Origin: Lactococcus paracarnosus
Lineage (GTDB): Bacteria; Bacillota; Bacilli; Lactobacillales; Streptococcaceae
Assembly (NCBI RefSeq): GCF_006770285.1
Contig: NZ_CP017195.1
Location: 310,001 to 374,000, forward strand
Direction of reading: 5' to 3'
DNA: 64,000 bases
Shown in pieces: positions 7,773 through 16,326 of the stretch (positions are counted from its first letter, which is position 1; each line of letters opens with the position of its first letter). A model generated the notes under the pieces. The model was given only the letters and a program-made list of their open reading frames with translations. It made no database searches and was not told the DNA's origin. Position numbers and translations under genes: made by a program.

Positions 7773-9113
7773 ATGGTAACGACTACGACAGATATTTTAA
7801 GAGAAGTTGAAGAAAAGAATGTCACATTCTTACGCTTGATGTTCACGGATATTTTAGGGACATTAAAGAATGTTGAAGTACCCGCAACACAAGAGCAGTT
7901 AACAAAAATCTTAAATAATAAAATGATGTTTGATGGGTCCTCTATCGAAGGGTTTGTGCGAATCAATGAGTCTGATATGTATCTTTATCCCGATTTAGAT
8001 ACTTGGATTATTTTTCCTTGGGGAGATGAGAATGGCAAAGTAGCAGGCTTGATCTGCGATGTTTATAATCCCGATGGGACCCCTTTTGCTGGTGATCCAC
8101 GAGGTAACTTGAAACGTGCGCTTACGCATATGGAAGAGACTGGTTTTAAATCGTTTAATCTTGGACCAGAACCCGAGTTCTTCTTATTCAAATTAGATAC
8201 GCAAGGGAATCCAACACTCGAAGTGAATGACCAAGGTGGTTACTTTGATTTGGCACCAACGGACTCAGCTGATAATACACGCCGTGAGATTGTTAACGTC
8301 TTGACAGATTTAGGATTTGAAGTAGAAGCCAGTCATCATGAGGTCGCGGTGGGGCAACATGAGATTGATTTTAAATATACAAATGTCTTAGCAGCATGTG
8401 ATAATATCCAGATTTTTAAACTCGTTGTTAAGACAGTTGCACGTGCGCATGGGCTACATGCGACCTTCATGGCAAAACCTAAATTTGGGATAAATGGTAG
8501 CGGTATGCACTGTAACATGTCCTTGTTTAATCAAGCGGGTGATAATGTCTTCTATGATCCTAAAGGAGAACTAGAGCTGTCTGAGATAGCTTATCATTTC
8601 CTTGGTGGTATTTTAGATCATGCCTATAATTTCACAGCGATTACCAATCCAACAGTGAATTCTTATAAGCGCTTAGTCCCTGGTTATGAAGCACCTGTTT
8701 ATATTGCTTGGGCAGGACGTAATCGTTCGCCACTTGTTCGTGTCCCGGCATCACGTGGTATGGGCACACGCTTGGAACTCCGTTCAGTTGATCCGACAGC
8801 TAATCCTTATTTAGCGATGGCTGTTTTACTTGAATGTGGACTAGATGGTATTGACCGCAAGCTTGAAGCACCAGCACCAGTCGAAAACAATATTTATATG
8901 ATGACAGGTGATGAGCGTAAAGCAGTTGGTATTAGTGATCTACCATCAACGCTTCATAATGCTGTCAAAGCACTGCGCGAAGATGAGGTTGTCAAGTCAG
9001 CACTCGGTCAGCATATCTATACAAACTTTGTCGAAACGAAAAAAGTAGAATGGGCATCTTATGCACAGTTCGTTTCCCAGTGGGAAGTGGACAACTACCT
9101 CGATTTATATTAA
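7773..9113 (+). CDS. glnA: Glutamine synthetase type I
   Basis: GlnA makes glutamine from glutamate, ammonia and ATP. The 446-residue length is that of the Gram-positive GSI-alpha type, which is controlled by feedback inhibition and GlnR binding rather than by adenylylation. Visible signatures are the beta-grasp segment [17 protein letters not shown] (about residues 50-66), GPEPEFFLF (about 130), the metal-binding HHEVA--QHEIDF (about 188-200), the ATP-binding region [12 protein letters not shown] (about 235-246) and [13 protein letters not shown] (about 318-330). The C-terminus [10 protein letters not shown] resembles the end known to contact GlnR. Start ATG has AAAGGAGAT upstream. It is the second gene of the glnRA operon and is closed by a strong terminator. 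Confidence 0.97.
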   Translation: MVTTTTDILREVEEKNVTFLRLMFTDILGTLKNVEVPATQEQLTKILNNKMMFDGSSIEGFVRINESDMYLYPDLDTWIIFPWGDENGKVAGLICDVYNPDGTPFAGDPRGNLKRALTHMEETGFKSFNLGPEPEFFLFKLDTQGNPTLEVNDQGGYFDLAPTDSADNTRREIVNVLTDLGFEVEASHHEVAVGQHEIDFKYTNVLAACDNIQIFKLVVKTVARAHGLHATFMAKPKFGINGSGMHCNMSLFNQAGDNVFYDPKGELELSEIAYHFLGGILDHAYNFTAITNPTVNSYKRLVPGYEAPVYIAWAGRNRSPLVRVPASRGMGTRLELRSVDPTANPYLAMAVLLECGLDGIDRKLEAPAPVENNIYMMTGDERKAVGISDLPSTLHNAVKALREDEVVKSALGQHIYTNFVETKKVEWASYAQFVSQWEVDNYLDLY

Positions 9114-9132
9114 AGCTAAGCATGCGAATCCT

Positions 9133-9173
9133 ATACAAGACAGCGCATTTAGATGCGCGTCTTGTATTTTTTT
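9133..9173 (+). terminator. Rho-independent terminator after glnA
   Basis: A long GC-containing stem (ATACAAGAC-GCGCAT paired with ATGCGC-GTCTTGTAT, one bulged A) with a TTAG loop, followed by a T run. Confidence 0.9.
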
Positions 9174-9223
9174 ATAGCAAAAATAGCTTAAAAAAAAGAA
9201 AATTCTAAAAATTACAACTATTG

Positions 9224-9252
9224 TTGCAATCGCGTCAAAAAAAATGTATAAT
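9224..9252 (+). promoter_or_regulatory. Promoter of glnN
   Basis: TTGCAA, 17 nt, TATAAT with an upstream TG directly before the -10. Transcription should start near 9259, at the beginning of the GlnR box. Confidence 0.75.
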
Positions 9253-9258
9253 GATTAG

Positions 9259-9275
9259 TGTTAGAACTTATCACA
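9259..9275. promoter_or_regulatory. GlnR operator overlapping the glnN start of transcription
   Basis: TGTTAGAACTTATCACA matches TGTNAN7TNACA at every fixed position. It starts 7 nt after the -10 and so covers about +1 to +17, a position suited to blocking initiation or early elongation. Confidence 0.75.
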
Positions 9276-9300
9276 TATATAATGTCAGGAGAATTTAATG

Positions 9301-11409
9301 ATGGAGAAAGTCAATATTCCAGAAATCTTTGCTGAGGATGTTTTCACAGATGCAGTCATGCAAGAGCGTTTACCTAAAAGTGTTTACAAACAATTTAAAA
9401 AATCAATTGATGAAGGACGAGACCTTGATCTTGCAACAGCCGATGTGATTGCAAATGAAATCCGTACTTGGGCGATTGCTAAAGGTGCAACACATTTTGC
9501 GCACCTCTTTCAACCACTTACTGGTGTTACTGCTGAAAAGCAAGATTCATTTATCACAGCACCAAAATCTGATGGTAGTGTTGTAACTGCCTTTTCAGGT
9601 AAAGAGTTGATCAAAGGCGAACCTGACGGATCTTCATTTCCTTCTGGTGGCTTGCGTGTAACATTTGAAGCTCGTGGCTATACTGTATGGGATACAACCT
9701 CTTCTGTATTTGTTCGTCATGATGCTGCAGGGACAACACTATTAATTCCAACTGCTTTCTATTCATATAATGGCGAAGCATTGGACCAAAAAGCACCGTT
9801 GTTACGTTCTATGCAAGTTATTTCTGATTCATCTATTAAATTACTCCGTCTTTTCGGTAATACAAGTGCTAAAAAAGTCGCGCCTTCTGTTGGTGCAGAA
9901 CAAGAATATTTCTTAGTTGATGCTGGCAAATTTGAACAGCGTAAAGATTTGATCTACACTGGTCGTACCTTATTTGGCGCACCAGCACCTAAAGGTCAAG
10001 AGCTGGATGATCATTACTTTGGTACGATTCGTCAACGTGTAGCTGGCTTCATGAAAAATATCAATGAAGAGCTTTGGAAAGTTGGCGTAACTTCTAAGAC
10101 ACAGCATAATGAAGTTGCACCAGCGCAACATGAAATTGCACCGATTTACGCCAATGCAAACGTTGCTGTCGATCAAAACCAAGTTGTTATGCAAACCTTA
10201 AAACGGATTGCTTGCCAACATGATATGAAATGTTTGCTACATGAAAAACCATTTGCTGGGGTAAATGGCTCTGGTAAGCATAATAACTGGTCACTTGTCA
10301 CAGATACTGGTGAAAACTTACTTGAACCAGGTGATACACCACATGAAAATAAACAGTTCTTACTTGTACTTGCAGCAATCATTAAGGCAGTGGATAAATA
10401 TGCTGGCTTGCTACGTGAATCTGCAGCAGACCCAGGTAATGACCACCGCTTAGGTGCAAACGAAGCGCCACCAGCAATCATCTCAGTCTTTTTGGGATCC
10501 CAGTTAGAAGATATTATTAACCAATATATTGAAACTGGTTCAGCTTCAACATCTATCGAAGGTGGGTTCTTAACAACTGGTTCTGCAGCCTTGAAAGATA
10601 TCACTAAAGATGCAACTGACCGTAACAGAACATCTCCATTTGCCTTTACAGGTAATAAATTTGAGTTCCGTATGGTTGGGTCACGTGATTCGATCGCCTC
10701 ACCAAATATCGTCTTAAACACGATTGTGGCAGAAGCCTTTGATGATGCATCAGAACGTCTGGCAAAAGCGACAGATTTCGATGCAGAAGTAGATGCACTC
10801 ATTTCTGAATATGCGAAAGCACATAGCCGAATCATCTTTAATGGCGATGGCTACTCTGACGAGTGGGTTGTCGAAGCTGAAAAACGTGGTCTGCCAAATC
10901 TTAAATCGATTGTTGATGCGACAGAAGTTTTGGAGTCTGAAGACGTGATCAACTTGTTTGATAAATATGGCGTCTTGACACCAACTGAGTTAAAAGCGCG
11001 TGAAGAAGTCAAGTATGAGAATTATGCTAAAGTCATCAATATCGAAGCCTTGACCATGATCGATATGGCGACTAAACAAATTATTCCTGCTGTCATCAAA
11101 TATACTAAGTCACTAGCTGACACTGTGATTGCAGTCAAGGCAGCTGGTAGCGATGCTAGTGTTCAGGCGGATATTTTAGGAGAAGTATCTGACTTACTTA
11201 AAGCAACTAAGTCAGCACTTACTGAGCTTAAAACAGTGACAGACCAAGCAACTCAAAAAGAAGAAGGCAAAGTACAAGCCCGCTTCTATAACGAAGTTGT
11301 CTTCAAAGCAATGGATGCCCTTCGTGCACCTGTTGATAAACTTGAAATGATCGTCGACAAAGAAGCATGGCCAATGCCATCATATGGCGATTTGATGTTT
11401 GAAGTTTAA
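9301..11409 (+). CDS. glnN: Glutamine synthetase type III
   Basis: GlnN is the large GSIII form, a dodecamer that also makes glutamine. The chain is about 702 residues, as is usual for GSIII. It carries FPSGGLRVTFEARGYTVWD (about 114-132), QEYFLVD (about 202), the metal-site segment TSKTQHNEVAPAQHEIAPIY (about 265-284), the ATP-site segment EKPFAGVNGSGKHNNWS (about 316-332), NEAPPAIISVFLGSQLE (about 387) and FTGNKFEFRMVGS (about 448). ATG 9301 stands 7 nt after AGGAGAA; the in-frame ATG at 9298 is equally possible. It is a separate unit from glnA, with its own promoter and GlnR box and strong terminators on both sides. Two glutamine synthetases of different classes side by side are unusual but known in this order. 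Confidence 0.95.
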   Translation: MEKVNIPEIFAEDVFTDAVMQERLPKSVYKQFKKSIDEGRDLDLATADVIANEIRTWAIAKGATHFAHLFQPLTGVTAEKQDSFITAPKSDGSVVTAFSGKELIKGEPDGSSFPSGGLRVTFEARGYTVWDTTSSVFVRHDAAGTTLLIPTAFYSYNGEALDQKAPLLRSMQVISDSSIKLLRLFGNTSAKKVAPSVGAEQEYFLVDAGKFEQRKDLIYTGRTLFGAPAPKGQELDDHYFGTIRQRVAGFMKNINEELWKVGVTSKTQHNEVAPAQHEIAPIYANANVAVDQNQVVMQTLKRIACQHDMKCLLHEKPFAGVNGSGKHNNWSLVTDTGENLLEPGDTPHENKQFLLVLAAIIKAVDKYAGLLRESAADPGNDHRLGANEAPPAIISVFLGSQLEDIINQYIETGSASTSIEGGFLTTGSAALKDITKDATDRNRTSPFAFTGNKFEFRMVGSRDSIASPNIVLNTIVAEAFDDASERLAKATDFDAEVDALISEYAKAHSRIIFNGDGYSDEWVVEAEKRGLPNLKSIVDATEVLESEDVINLFDKYGVLTPTELKAREEVKYENYAKVINIEALTMIDMATKQIIPAVIKYTKSLADTVIAVKAAGSDASVQADILGEVSDLLKATKSALTELKTVTDQATQKEEGKVQARFYNEVVFKAMDALRAPVDKLEMIVDKEAWPMPSYGDLMFEV

Positions 11410-11425
11410 ACATCAAGTTATGATC

Positions 11426-11473
11426 AAAAAAGACCGACTAAACTAAGTAAAACTTAGTTTAGTCGGTCTTTTT
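11426..11473. terminator. Strong bidirectional terminator after glnN
   Basis: A perfect 17-bp stem AGACCGACTAAACTAAG with a TAAAA loop, bordered by an A run on the left and a T run on the right, so it can work on both strands. Confidence 0.9.
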
Positions 11474-11488
11474 GTATACATGACATTC

Positions 11489-11519
11489 AAAAACAGACCA
11501 CATTAGTGATCTGTTTTTT
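11489..11519 (-). terminator. Terminator overlapping the end of the CLC gene
   Basis: AAAACAGA and TCTGTTTT pair around the CLC stop codon, with a T run on the - strand. The last codons of the gene form part of the stem. Confidence 0.6.
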
Positions 11520-12711
11520 TAGCTTTTAGTATGCTTTGAGCGCTATAGATTGAGTGATTAAAATTGAAGGCATAACTAACTGAGATTGTGATAAACAAAT
11601 AGGGCAGTAATGAAAAACCAAAGAGCTCACATCCGATCAGAATTGGTGCAAAAAACGTATTGGTGGCAGATGAGAAAACTGCAGCATAGCCTAATGCCGC
11701 TACAAATGTCAAGGGGAGGCCAAATAGTACGCCTAATACCATGCCAAGCGTGGCCCCGATTGCAAAGAGTGGCGTTACCTCACCACCTTGGAAGCCAAGA
11801 GATAACGTTAAAATCGTTAATACTAATTTTAATATGAAATCCCAGGCAAAAATGTGACCACCCTGAAAGACATCAAGAATTAAATTTGTGCCAAGTCCAG
11901 AATAACGCCCTTGGCCTAAAGTGATAAAGAGGATAGATAGGATGATACTACCCACAATAATCCTAGTATAAGGATTGGGCAAAAGTGTGGCTAACTTAAT
12001 TTTCGTTTTAACAAGTAACCAAGAAAACCCAAATCCGACAATGCCAAAAATCACACCTAATATCAGTAGTTTTATAATCGTCATCGGATCAATCTTAGGT
12101 AAGTTAACAATAGAAAAACTAATTCTACTTAATCCCAAAAATCGGGATGTCTGGGCAGCAACGACGCTTGCAACTAATGTGGGTAAAATAGCACTGTAAT
12201 AGATGACACCTGCGACCAACACTTCGACAGCAAATAAGGTGGCTGCAAAAGGTGTCTGAAATAAGCCAGAGAAACCCGCAGCCATACCGAGCATGATCAT
12301 AATATGACGATTCTTGACCTTGGCTATATCCCCTATACGATTTGCGACAGTCGCCCCGATTTGGATTGCGACACCCTCACGACCAGCAGACCCACCGAAA
12401 AGATGGGTTAACCAGGTTGCAACCATGGCTAAAGGGATTAAACGCTTGGGGATGACATCGTCAGTATGATGCCCAATATTAAAAATCAGCCCCATGCCTC
12501 GACCAGCGACCTTGCCATATCTTTGATATAGAAAAACGGTGATAAGGCCACCGATTGTTAGAAAGGGAATCAAATAAAAGAAATGTGCAGTCCGAAAGCT
12601 AGTTATAATCAGGAGTACACGACCAAATACTGCATCAAGAACACCGACAATCAGACCAATAATTACAGCTAGTGCTATCCAAATCGCAGTATCGCGATAA
12701 TAAAGTCTCAT
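11503..12711 (-). CDS. CLC-family anion transporter, probably fluoride/proton antiporter
   Basis: This 402-residue membrane protein has the CLC fold with about ten or more hydrophobic segments. The helix-F motif reads GGSAGREGVAIQIG. Chloride CLCs have GREGP there, while the fluoride-exporting CLC-F branch has GREGV. The N-terminal selectivity segment, GSGIP in chloride members, reads GRGMG here, so the central serine is absent and a Met is present, which also fits CLC-F. It follows the chorismate mutase gene by 14 bases on the same strand. I recall the same gene pairing (chorismate mutase, then fluoride-resistance CLC genes) in Streptococcus mutans. No fluoride riboswitch is visible upstream. 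Membership of the CLC family is firm; fluoride as substrate is an inference. Confidence 0.85.
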   Translation of the reverse strand: MRLYYRDTAIWIALAVIIGLIVGVLDAVFGRVLLIITSFRTAHFFYLIPFLTIGGLITVFLYQRYGKVAGRGMGLIFNIGHHTDDVIPKRLIPLAMVATWLTHLFGGSAGREGVAIQIGATVANRIGDIAKVKNRHIMIMLGMAAGFSGLFQTPFAATLFAVEVLVAGVIYYSAILPTLVASVVAAQTSRFLGLSRISFSIVNLPKIDPMTIIKLLILGVIFGIVGFGFSWLLVKTKIKLATLLPNPYTRIIVGSIILSILFITLGQGRYSGLGTNLILDVFQGGHIFAWDFILKLVLTILTLSLGFQGGEVTPLFAIGATLGMVLGVLFGLPLTFVAALGYAAVFSSATNTFFAPILIGCELFGFSLLPYLFITISVSYAFNFNHSIYSAQSILKAKKTDH

Positions 12712-12725
12712 GATGACTATCCGTT

Positions 12726-12995
12726 CTAATTTTTTAAGGCTTGCTCTTGATACTGACGTGAATTTTTTAAGATATCTTTAAAGGTATTCACGATTGTTTC
12801 TTCAAAGATAGGCTCTTGAACATGACTAGCGACTTTTTCTAAAATAATGAGTTCTCGTGTGTTATCAAGGACACGGCCACCTGTCATTTTTTTGAAAGTA
12901 GCAACTTGTGAGACGAGGTGCATCCGTTTTTCTAAAAGGTCAATCAGTTGACTATCTAATGCATCTATATCGACGCGAATTTCATCAAGGTTCAT
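12726..12995 (-). CDS. Chorismate mutase, AroQ type
   Basis: An 89-residue all-helical protein of the AroQ class, which turns chorismate into prephenate for Phe and Tyr synthesis. The start is the ATG at 12995, preceded by GGAGATAAAA; the longer frame begins at a TTG that overlaps this site. Features are MNLDEIRVDIDALDSQLIDLLEKRM (Arg and Asp pattern of helix 1), ATFKK (catalytic Lys about 39), GRVLDNTRE (Arg and Asp of the active site) and a C-terminal helix with F-DILKNSRQYQ. It is the first gene of an operon with the CLC transporter. The metabolic link to an anion transporter is not obvious. Its promoter lies in the 121-bp divergent region shared with the gene at 13117. Confidence 0.88.
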   Translation of the reverse strand: MNLDEIRVDIDALDSQLIDLLEKRMHLVSQVATFKKMTGGRVLDNTRELIILEKVASHVQEPIFEETIVNTFKDILKNSRQYQEQALKN

Positions 12996-13116
12996 TTTTA
13001 TCTCCAAAATTTGATATAATAATAGACGAGAGACTTTAATCTGCCAGACATGCTAACATGTACTGGTTTAGCGTGGTCTATAACAACTATTATATCAGAA
13101 AAGTCAGGTGAACAAG

Positions 13117-13617
13117 ATGTCGAGACAAGAAAAATATGAGCTAGCCCTGTTACAACTTGATGCATTGCTTGATGAAACAGGAAATGCGCTTTCAAATTTG
13201 GCAAATGCCTGTGCGCTATTATCACAAGTTCTCACGAATCAAGTATTTGTAGGCTTCTACTTATTTGATGGGGAAAAACTGGTTTTAGGGCCATTTCAAG
13301 GCGGCATTTCATGTGTCAATATTACCCTTGGTAAAGGTGTTTGTGGTCAAGCCGCCAGTGAAAATAAGACGATCATCGTGGATGATGTCAGATTGCATCA
13401 AAATTATATCGCTTGTGACGCAGCGGCCCGTTCTGAGATTGTCGTTCCCCTGGTTAAACATGGGGAATTACTCGGTGTCCTTGACTTAGATGCCACTATA
13501 GTCAAGGGATACGATCAAATTGATCGTGTCTTTCTTGAGCAATTTTGCCACCTATTAATCGAAAAAACGACTTGGCATTTTAATCAATTTTCAATTGAAG
13601 CAAAGGATAAAAAATGA
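13117..13617 (+). CDS. msrC: Free methionine-R-sulfoxide reductase (GAF domain)
   Basis: This 166-residue single GAF-domain protein resembles fRMsr, which reduces free methionine-R-sulfoxide with thioredoxin. The three cysteines expected for the family are present: the Cys in GGISCVNI (about 64), the Cys in GKGVCGQAA (about 74) and the catalytic-region Cys in NYIACDAAARSEIVVP (about 98). ATG 13117 is chosen over the GTG at 13108 because AGGTGA stands at 13104-13109. Its TGA overlaps the dnaX ATG by 4 bases, so the two are translationally coupled. The gene is divergent from the chorismate mutase operon. Confidence 0.85.
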   Translation: MSRQEKYELALLQLDALLDETGNALSNLANACALLSQVLTNQVFVGFYLFDGEKLVLGPFQGGISCVNITLGKGVCGQAASENKTIIVDDVRLHQNYIACDAAARSEIVVPLVKHGELLGVLDLDATIVKGYDQIDRVFLEQFCHLLIEKTTWHFNQFSIEAKDKK

Positions 13618-15257
13618 GCTATCAAGCCCTCTATCGTAAGTACCGAAGCCAACGCTTTGATGACATGGTTGGCCAAGAAGTTGTGTCGAAAACATTAAAG
13701 AATGCCATCGTCACAAATCAAATTTCGCATGCCTATCTGTTTTCTGGCCCTAGGGGCACTGGTAAAACATCAGCTGCAAAAATTTTTGCAAAAGCGATTA
13801 ACTGTCCAAATCAAGTAGCTGGCGAACCGTGTAATCACTGCGAAATCTGTCAAGGTGTCACCAATGGCTCCCTTGAGGACGTGATTGAGCTGGACGCTGC
13901 ATCAAATAATGGTGTAGATGAAATCCGTGAAATTAGGGATAAGTCAACCTATGCACCCTCTCGTGCTACCTATAAAGTTTATATTATAGATGAGGTTCAC
14001 ATGCTGACGACAGGGGCCTTTAATGCCCTCCTCAAAACGCTTGAGGAACCAACTGAAAATGTCGTTTTTGTATTGGCAACAACTGAAATTCAGAAAATAC
14101 CAGCAACGATTTTATCACGCGTCCAACGATTCGCCTTTAGAGCGATCACATCAGTCGATATTAGTCAGCATTTAGCCGATATATTGACACAAGAAGCAGT
14201 CACATTTGAAACAGATGCCATAGACTTGATTGCGACTGCAGCTGATGGCGGCATGCGTGATGCGCTATCAACACTTGATCAAGCCTTAAGCTTTAGCGAA
14301 AATGGCTTGACCCTGGATGTCGCTTTATTAGTAACAGGTGCTATTTCAAAGCAGGCTTTAGCGGCCTACATTAAGGCAATCTCAGAAGAAAAAGTCGAGG
14401 AGGCTCTTGCTCAACTAGATCAAATTTTTGGTGATGGAAAAAATATGATCCGCTTTACCGAGGACTTGATGGGTCATTTTCGAGATATGCTTTTAGCAGA
14501 TCCGGCGACACTCCCTATAGCCAAGGCACAAATTTTTAACTGGATTGATATCGCGACACAAACTCTGCAAACGCTGAAACAAACCACACAAGAGAAAATT
14601 GCTGCTGACGTCATGACCATGAGGCTGTCTGAGTCTCTAAAAACAGTTGATTATACGACTGTCATTGCTGACTTACAAGCGCAAGTTGCTGACTTAAGTC
14701 ACAAGCTTACTTCAGGTGAGTTCACGACGACGCCTACAGCACCAGCTAGGGCTGAAAAGAAAATCACAGCAAAGTCTAGTGCCAGCTACTTTAGTAAAGA
14801 CTTCGTCTTTAAGGCGCTATCTCAAGCAACAAACGAGGCTAGAACAGCGATTCAGGGTGCGTGGGAAGAAGTTATTAACTCCTTTGATAGTGGATTTGGG
14901 AAATCTATGTTGCAAAGTACCTCAGCAGTTGCCGCCTCAAGAGAGTTTGTTGTTGTGACCTTTGAAAGTGAGTTTATTGCCCAAAAAGCAGTTCAAAATG
15001 AAGAGCTAAAAGTGCAATTTGGCAATTATATGTCAAATATTGTCGGGTTTGCTCCTGAAATTATCGCCTTAACAAGTGAAGATTGGCTAGCGATTCGAAC
15101 AGAATATGCTGCCTTACAAAAGAGCAAAAGGACTGATTCTGATGCACCTCCGGATATGGATCAGGAACAAGAGACGACAACAAAAGGATCAGATAATCAA
15201 ATCATTGACCAAGCACAAGCTTTATTTGGTGATGTCGTTGAAATTATAGCGGATTAA
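13614..15257 (+). CDS. dnaX: DNA polymerase III subunits gamma/tau
   Basis: DnaX is the clamp-loader ATPase of the replicative polymerase. The 547-residue protein opens with SYQALYRKYRSQRFDDMVGQ, Walker A GPRGTGKTSAAK (about 45), a zinc-binding cluster with four Cys (CPNQ...CNHCEIC, about 64-80), Walker B IIDEVHML (about 125), sensor 1 LATTE and the SRVQRF segment (about 170). Domain III and a tau-like C-terminal region follow (about 390-547). I see no strong slippery site for a gamma frameshift product, as expected in this group. It is coupled to the upstream GAF gene. The 86 bases to queH hold no evident terminator. Confidence 0.96.
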   Translation: MSYQALYRKYRSQRFDDMVGQEVVSKTLKNAIVTNQISHAYLFSGPRGTGKTSAAKIFAKAINCPNQVAGEPCNHCEICQGVTNGSLEDVIELDAASNNGVDEIREIRDKSTYAPSRATYKVYIIDEVHMLTTGAFNALLKTLEEPTENVVFVLATTEIQKIPATILSRVQRFAFRAITSVDISQHLADILTQEAVTFETDAIDLIATAADGGMRDALSTLDQALSFSENGLTLDVALLVTGAISKQALAAYIKAISEEKVEEALAQLDQIFGDGKNMIRFTEDLMGHFRDMLLADPATLPIAKAQIFNWIDIATQTLQTLKQTTQEKIAADVMTMRLSESLKTVDYTTVIADLQAQVADLSHKLTSGEFTTTPTAPARAEKKITAKSSASYFSKDFVFKALSQATNEARTAIQGAWEEVINSFDSGFGKSMLQSTSAVAASREFVVVTFESEFIAQKAVQNEELKVQFGNYMSNIVGFAPEIIALTSEDWLAIRTEYAALQKSKRTDSDAPPDMDQEQETTTKGSDNQIIDQAQALFGDVVEIIAD

Positions 15258-15343
15258 AAACTGGTGATAGACAAGCTTGCTTTTTTACATGTGAGTGGCT
15301 AAGGGATATGGCAAACATAGGATAGGACATATAAAAGGGACCG

Positions 15344-16078
15344 ATGATGAAAGATTCGACAGAAATTTTAAGGACATATAAGGTTGGTCAGAAAGTCAAC
15401 TATGATAAGGTATTACAAGAAGTCATGGCAGACTGGCAGTTACAGCAGGTTCGACCAAGCATCTTACTGCATAGTTGTTGTGCCCCGTGTAGTACGTATA
15501 GTCTAGAGTATTTATCCACCTATGCGGACGTGACGATTTTATTTGCCAACTCTAATATCCATCCAGCAAGCGAGTACAAGCGAAGAGAGCAAGTCCAAAA
15601 AGACTTCATCGAGACCTTTAATCAAAGAACGGGCGCAAAGGTTGGTTTTATGTCGAGTCCCTATGAACCGGCTGTTTTTAACCAGATGGTCATGGCTAAA
15701 GGACTTGAATCTGAACTTGAGGGTGGCAAACGCTGTACAGCTTGTTTTCAAATGCGCTTGGACATCGTTGCCGAAAAAGCGCAAGCACTCGGTTTTGACT
15801 ACTTTGGCAGTGCCCTTACCGTTTCACCTCATAAGAACAGCCAAGTGATTAATGAAGTAGGCTTAGATATGCAAAAAATCTATGCCGTGAATTATCTACC
15901 GAGTGATTTCAAGAAGAATAATGGCTACCGTCGATCGGTAGATATGTGTGGTGAATATGATATTTACCGTCAGTGTTACTGTGGCTGTGTATTTGCTGCC
16001 AAACAGCAAGGTGTTGATTTGAAAGCAGTGAATGCAGCAGCCAAATCTTACCTGGTAGAACAAGATAGGAACCTGTAG
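15344..16078 (+). CDS. queH: Epoxyqueuosine reductase QueH
   Basis: QueH performs the last step of queuosine synthesis on tRNA, reducing epoxyqueuosine. It replaces the cobalamin enzyme QueG and uses an iron-sulfur cluster. The 244-residue protein has the expected cysteine sets: LLHSCCAPCSTYSL (about 40-53), GKRCTACFQMRL (about 127-138) and CGEYDIYRQCYCGCVFA (about 204-220). The ATG at 15344 is followed at once by a second ATG; AAAGGGA precedes both. A terminator follows, and after it comes the first WxL cluster. Confidence 0.93.
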   Translation: MMKDSTEILRTYKVGQKVNYDKVLQEVMADWQLQQVRPSILLHSCCAPCSTYSLEYLSTYADVTILFANSNIHPASEYKRREQVQKDFIETFNQRTGAKVGFMSSPYEPAVFNQMVMAKGLESELEGGKRCTACFQMRLDIVAEKAQALGFDYFGSALTVSPHKNSQVINEVGLDMQKIYAVNYLPSDFKKNNGYRRSVDMCGEYDIYRQCYCGCVFAAKQQGVDLKAVNAAAKSYLVEQDRNL

Positions 16079-16121
16079 GTCGATGTAGTTAAACGACATC
16101 GAAGATAAGTTATTGTCGTAT

Positions 16122-16164
16122 AAAAAAGATAAGCTACAGTCTACTGTGTAGCTTATCTTTTTTT
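16122..16164. terminator. Terminator after queH
   Basis: AAAGATAAGCTACA pairs with TGTAGCTTATCTTT, followed by a T run. The stem sequence resembles that of the terminator at 32166-32208, on the far side of the second WxL cluster. Confidence 0.85.
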
Positions 16165-16252
16165 CATTACTCAAATGAAATAATTAAAAAGATTATCTTT
16201 TTCGCATAAACAAAGCATTACATTAAAAAATAAAAATAATCTCATTTAAGTA

Positions 16253-16281
16253 TTGACTTTTAGAGATCAGCCTTATATAAT
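16253..16281 (+). promoter_or_regulatory. Promoter of WxL cluster B
   Basis: TTGACT, 17 nt, TATAAT. The sequence after the -10 (TATAATGATATT...ACAACTTAAT...AAAGGAGAT) is nearly the same as at the promoter of cluster C on the other strand (32039-32067), so the promoter was duplicated with the genes. Confidence 0.85.
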
Positions 16282-16326
16282 GATATTATACTACAACTTA
16301 ATTGAATAAAGGAGATAGAAAACTTC

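Noticed and set aside
10173-10835. 220-codon frame on the - strand inside glnN
   Set aside because: Antisense shadow of the highly conserved GSIII coding sequence; no ribosome site and no family features.
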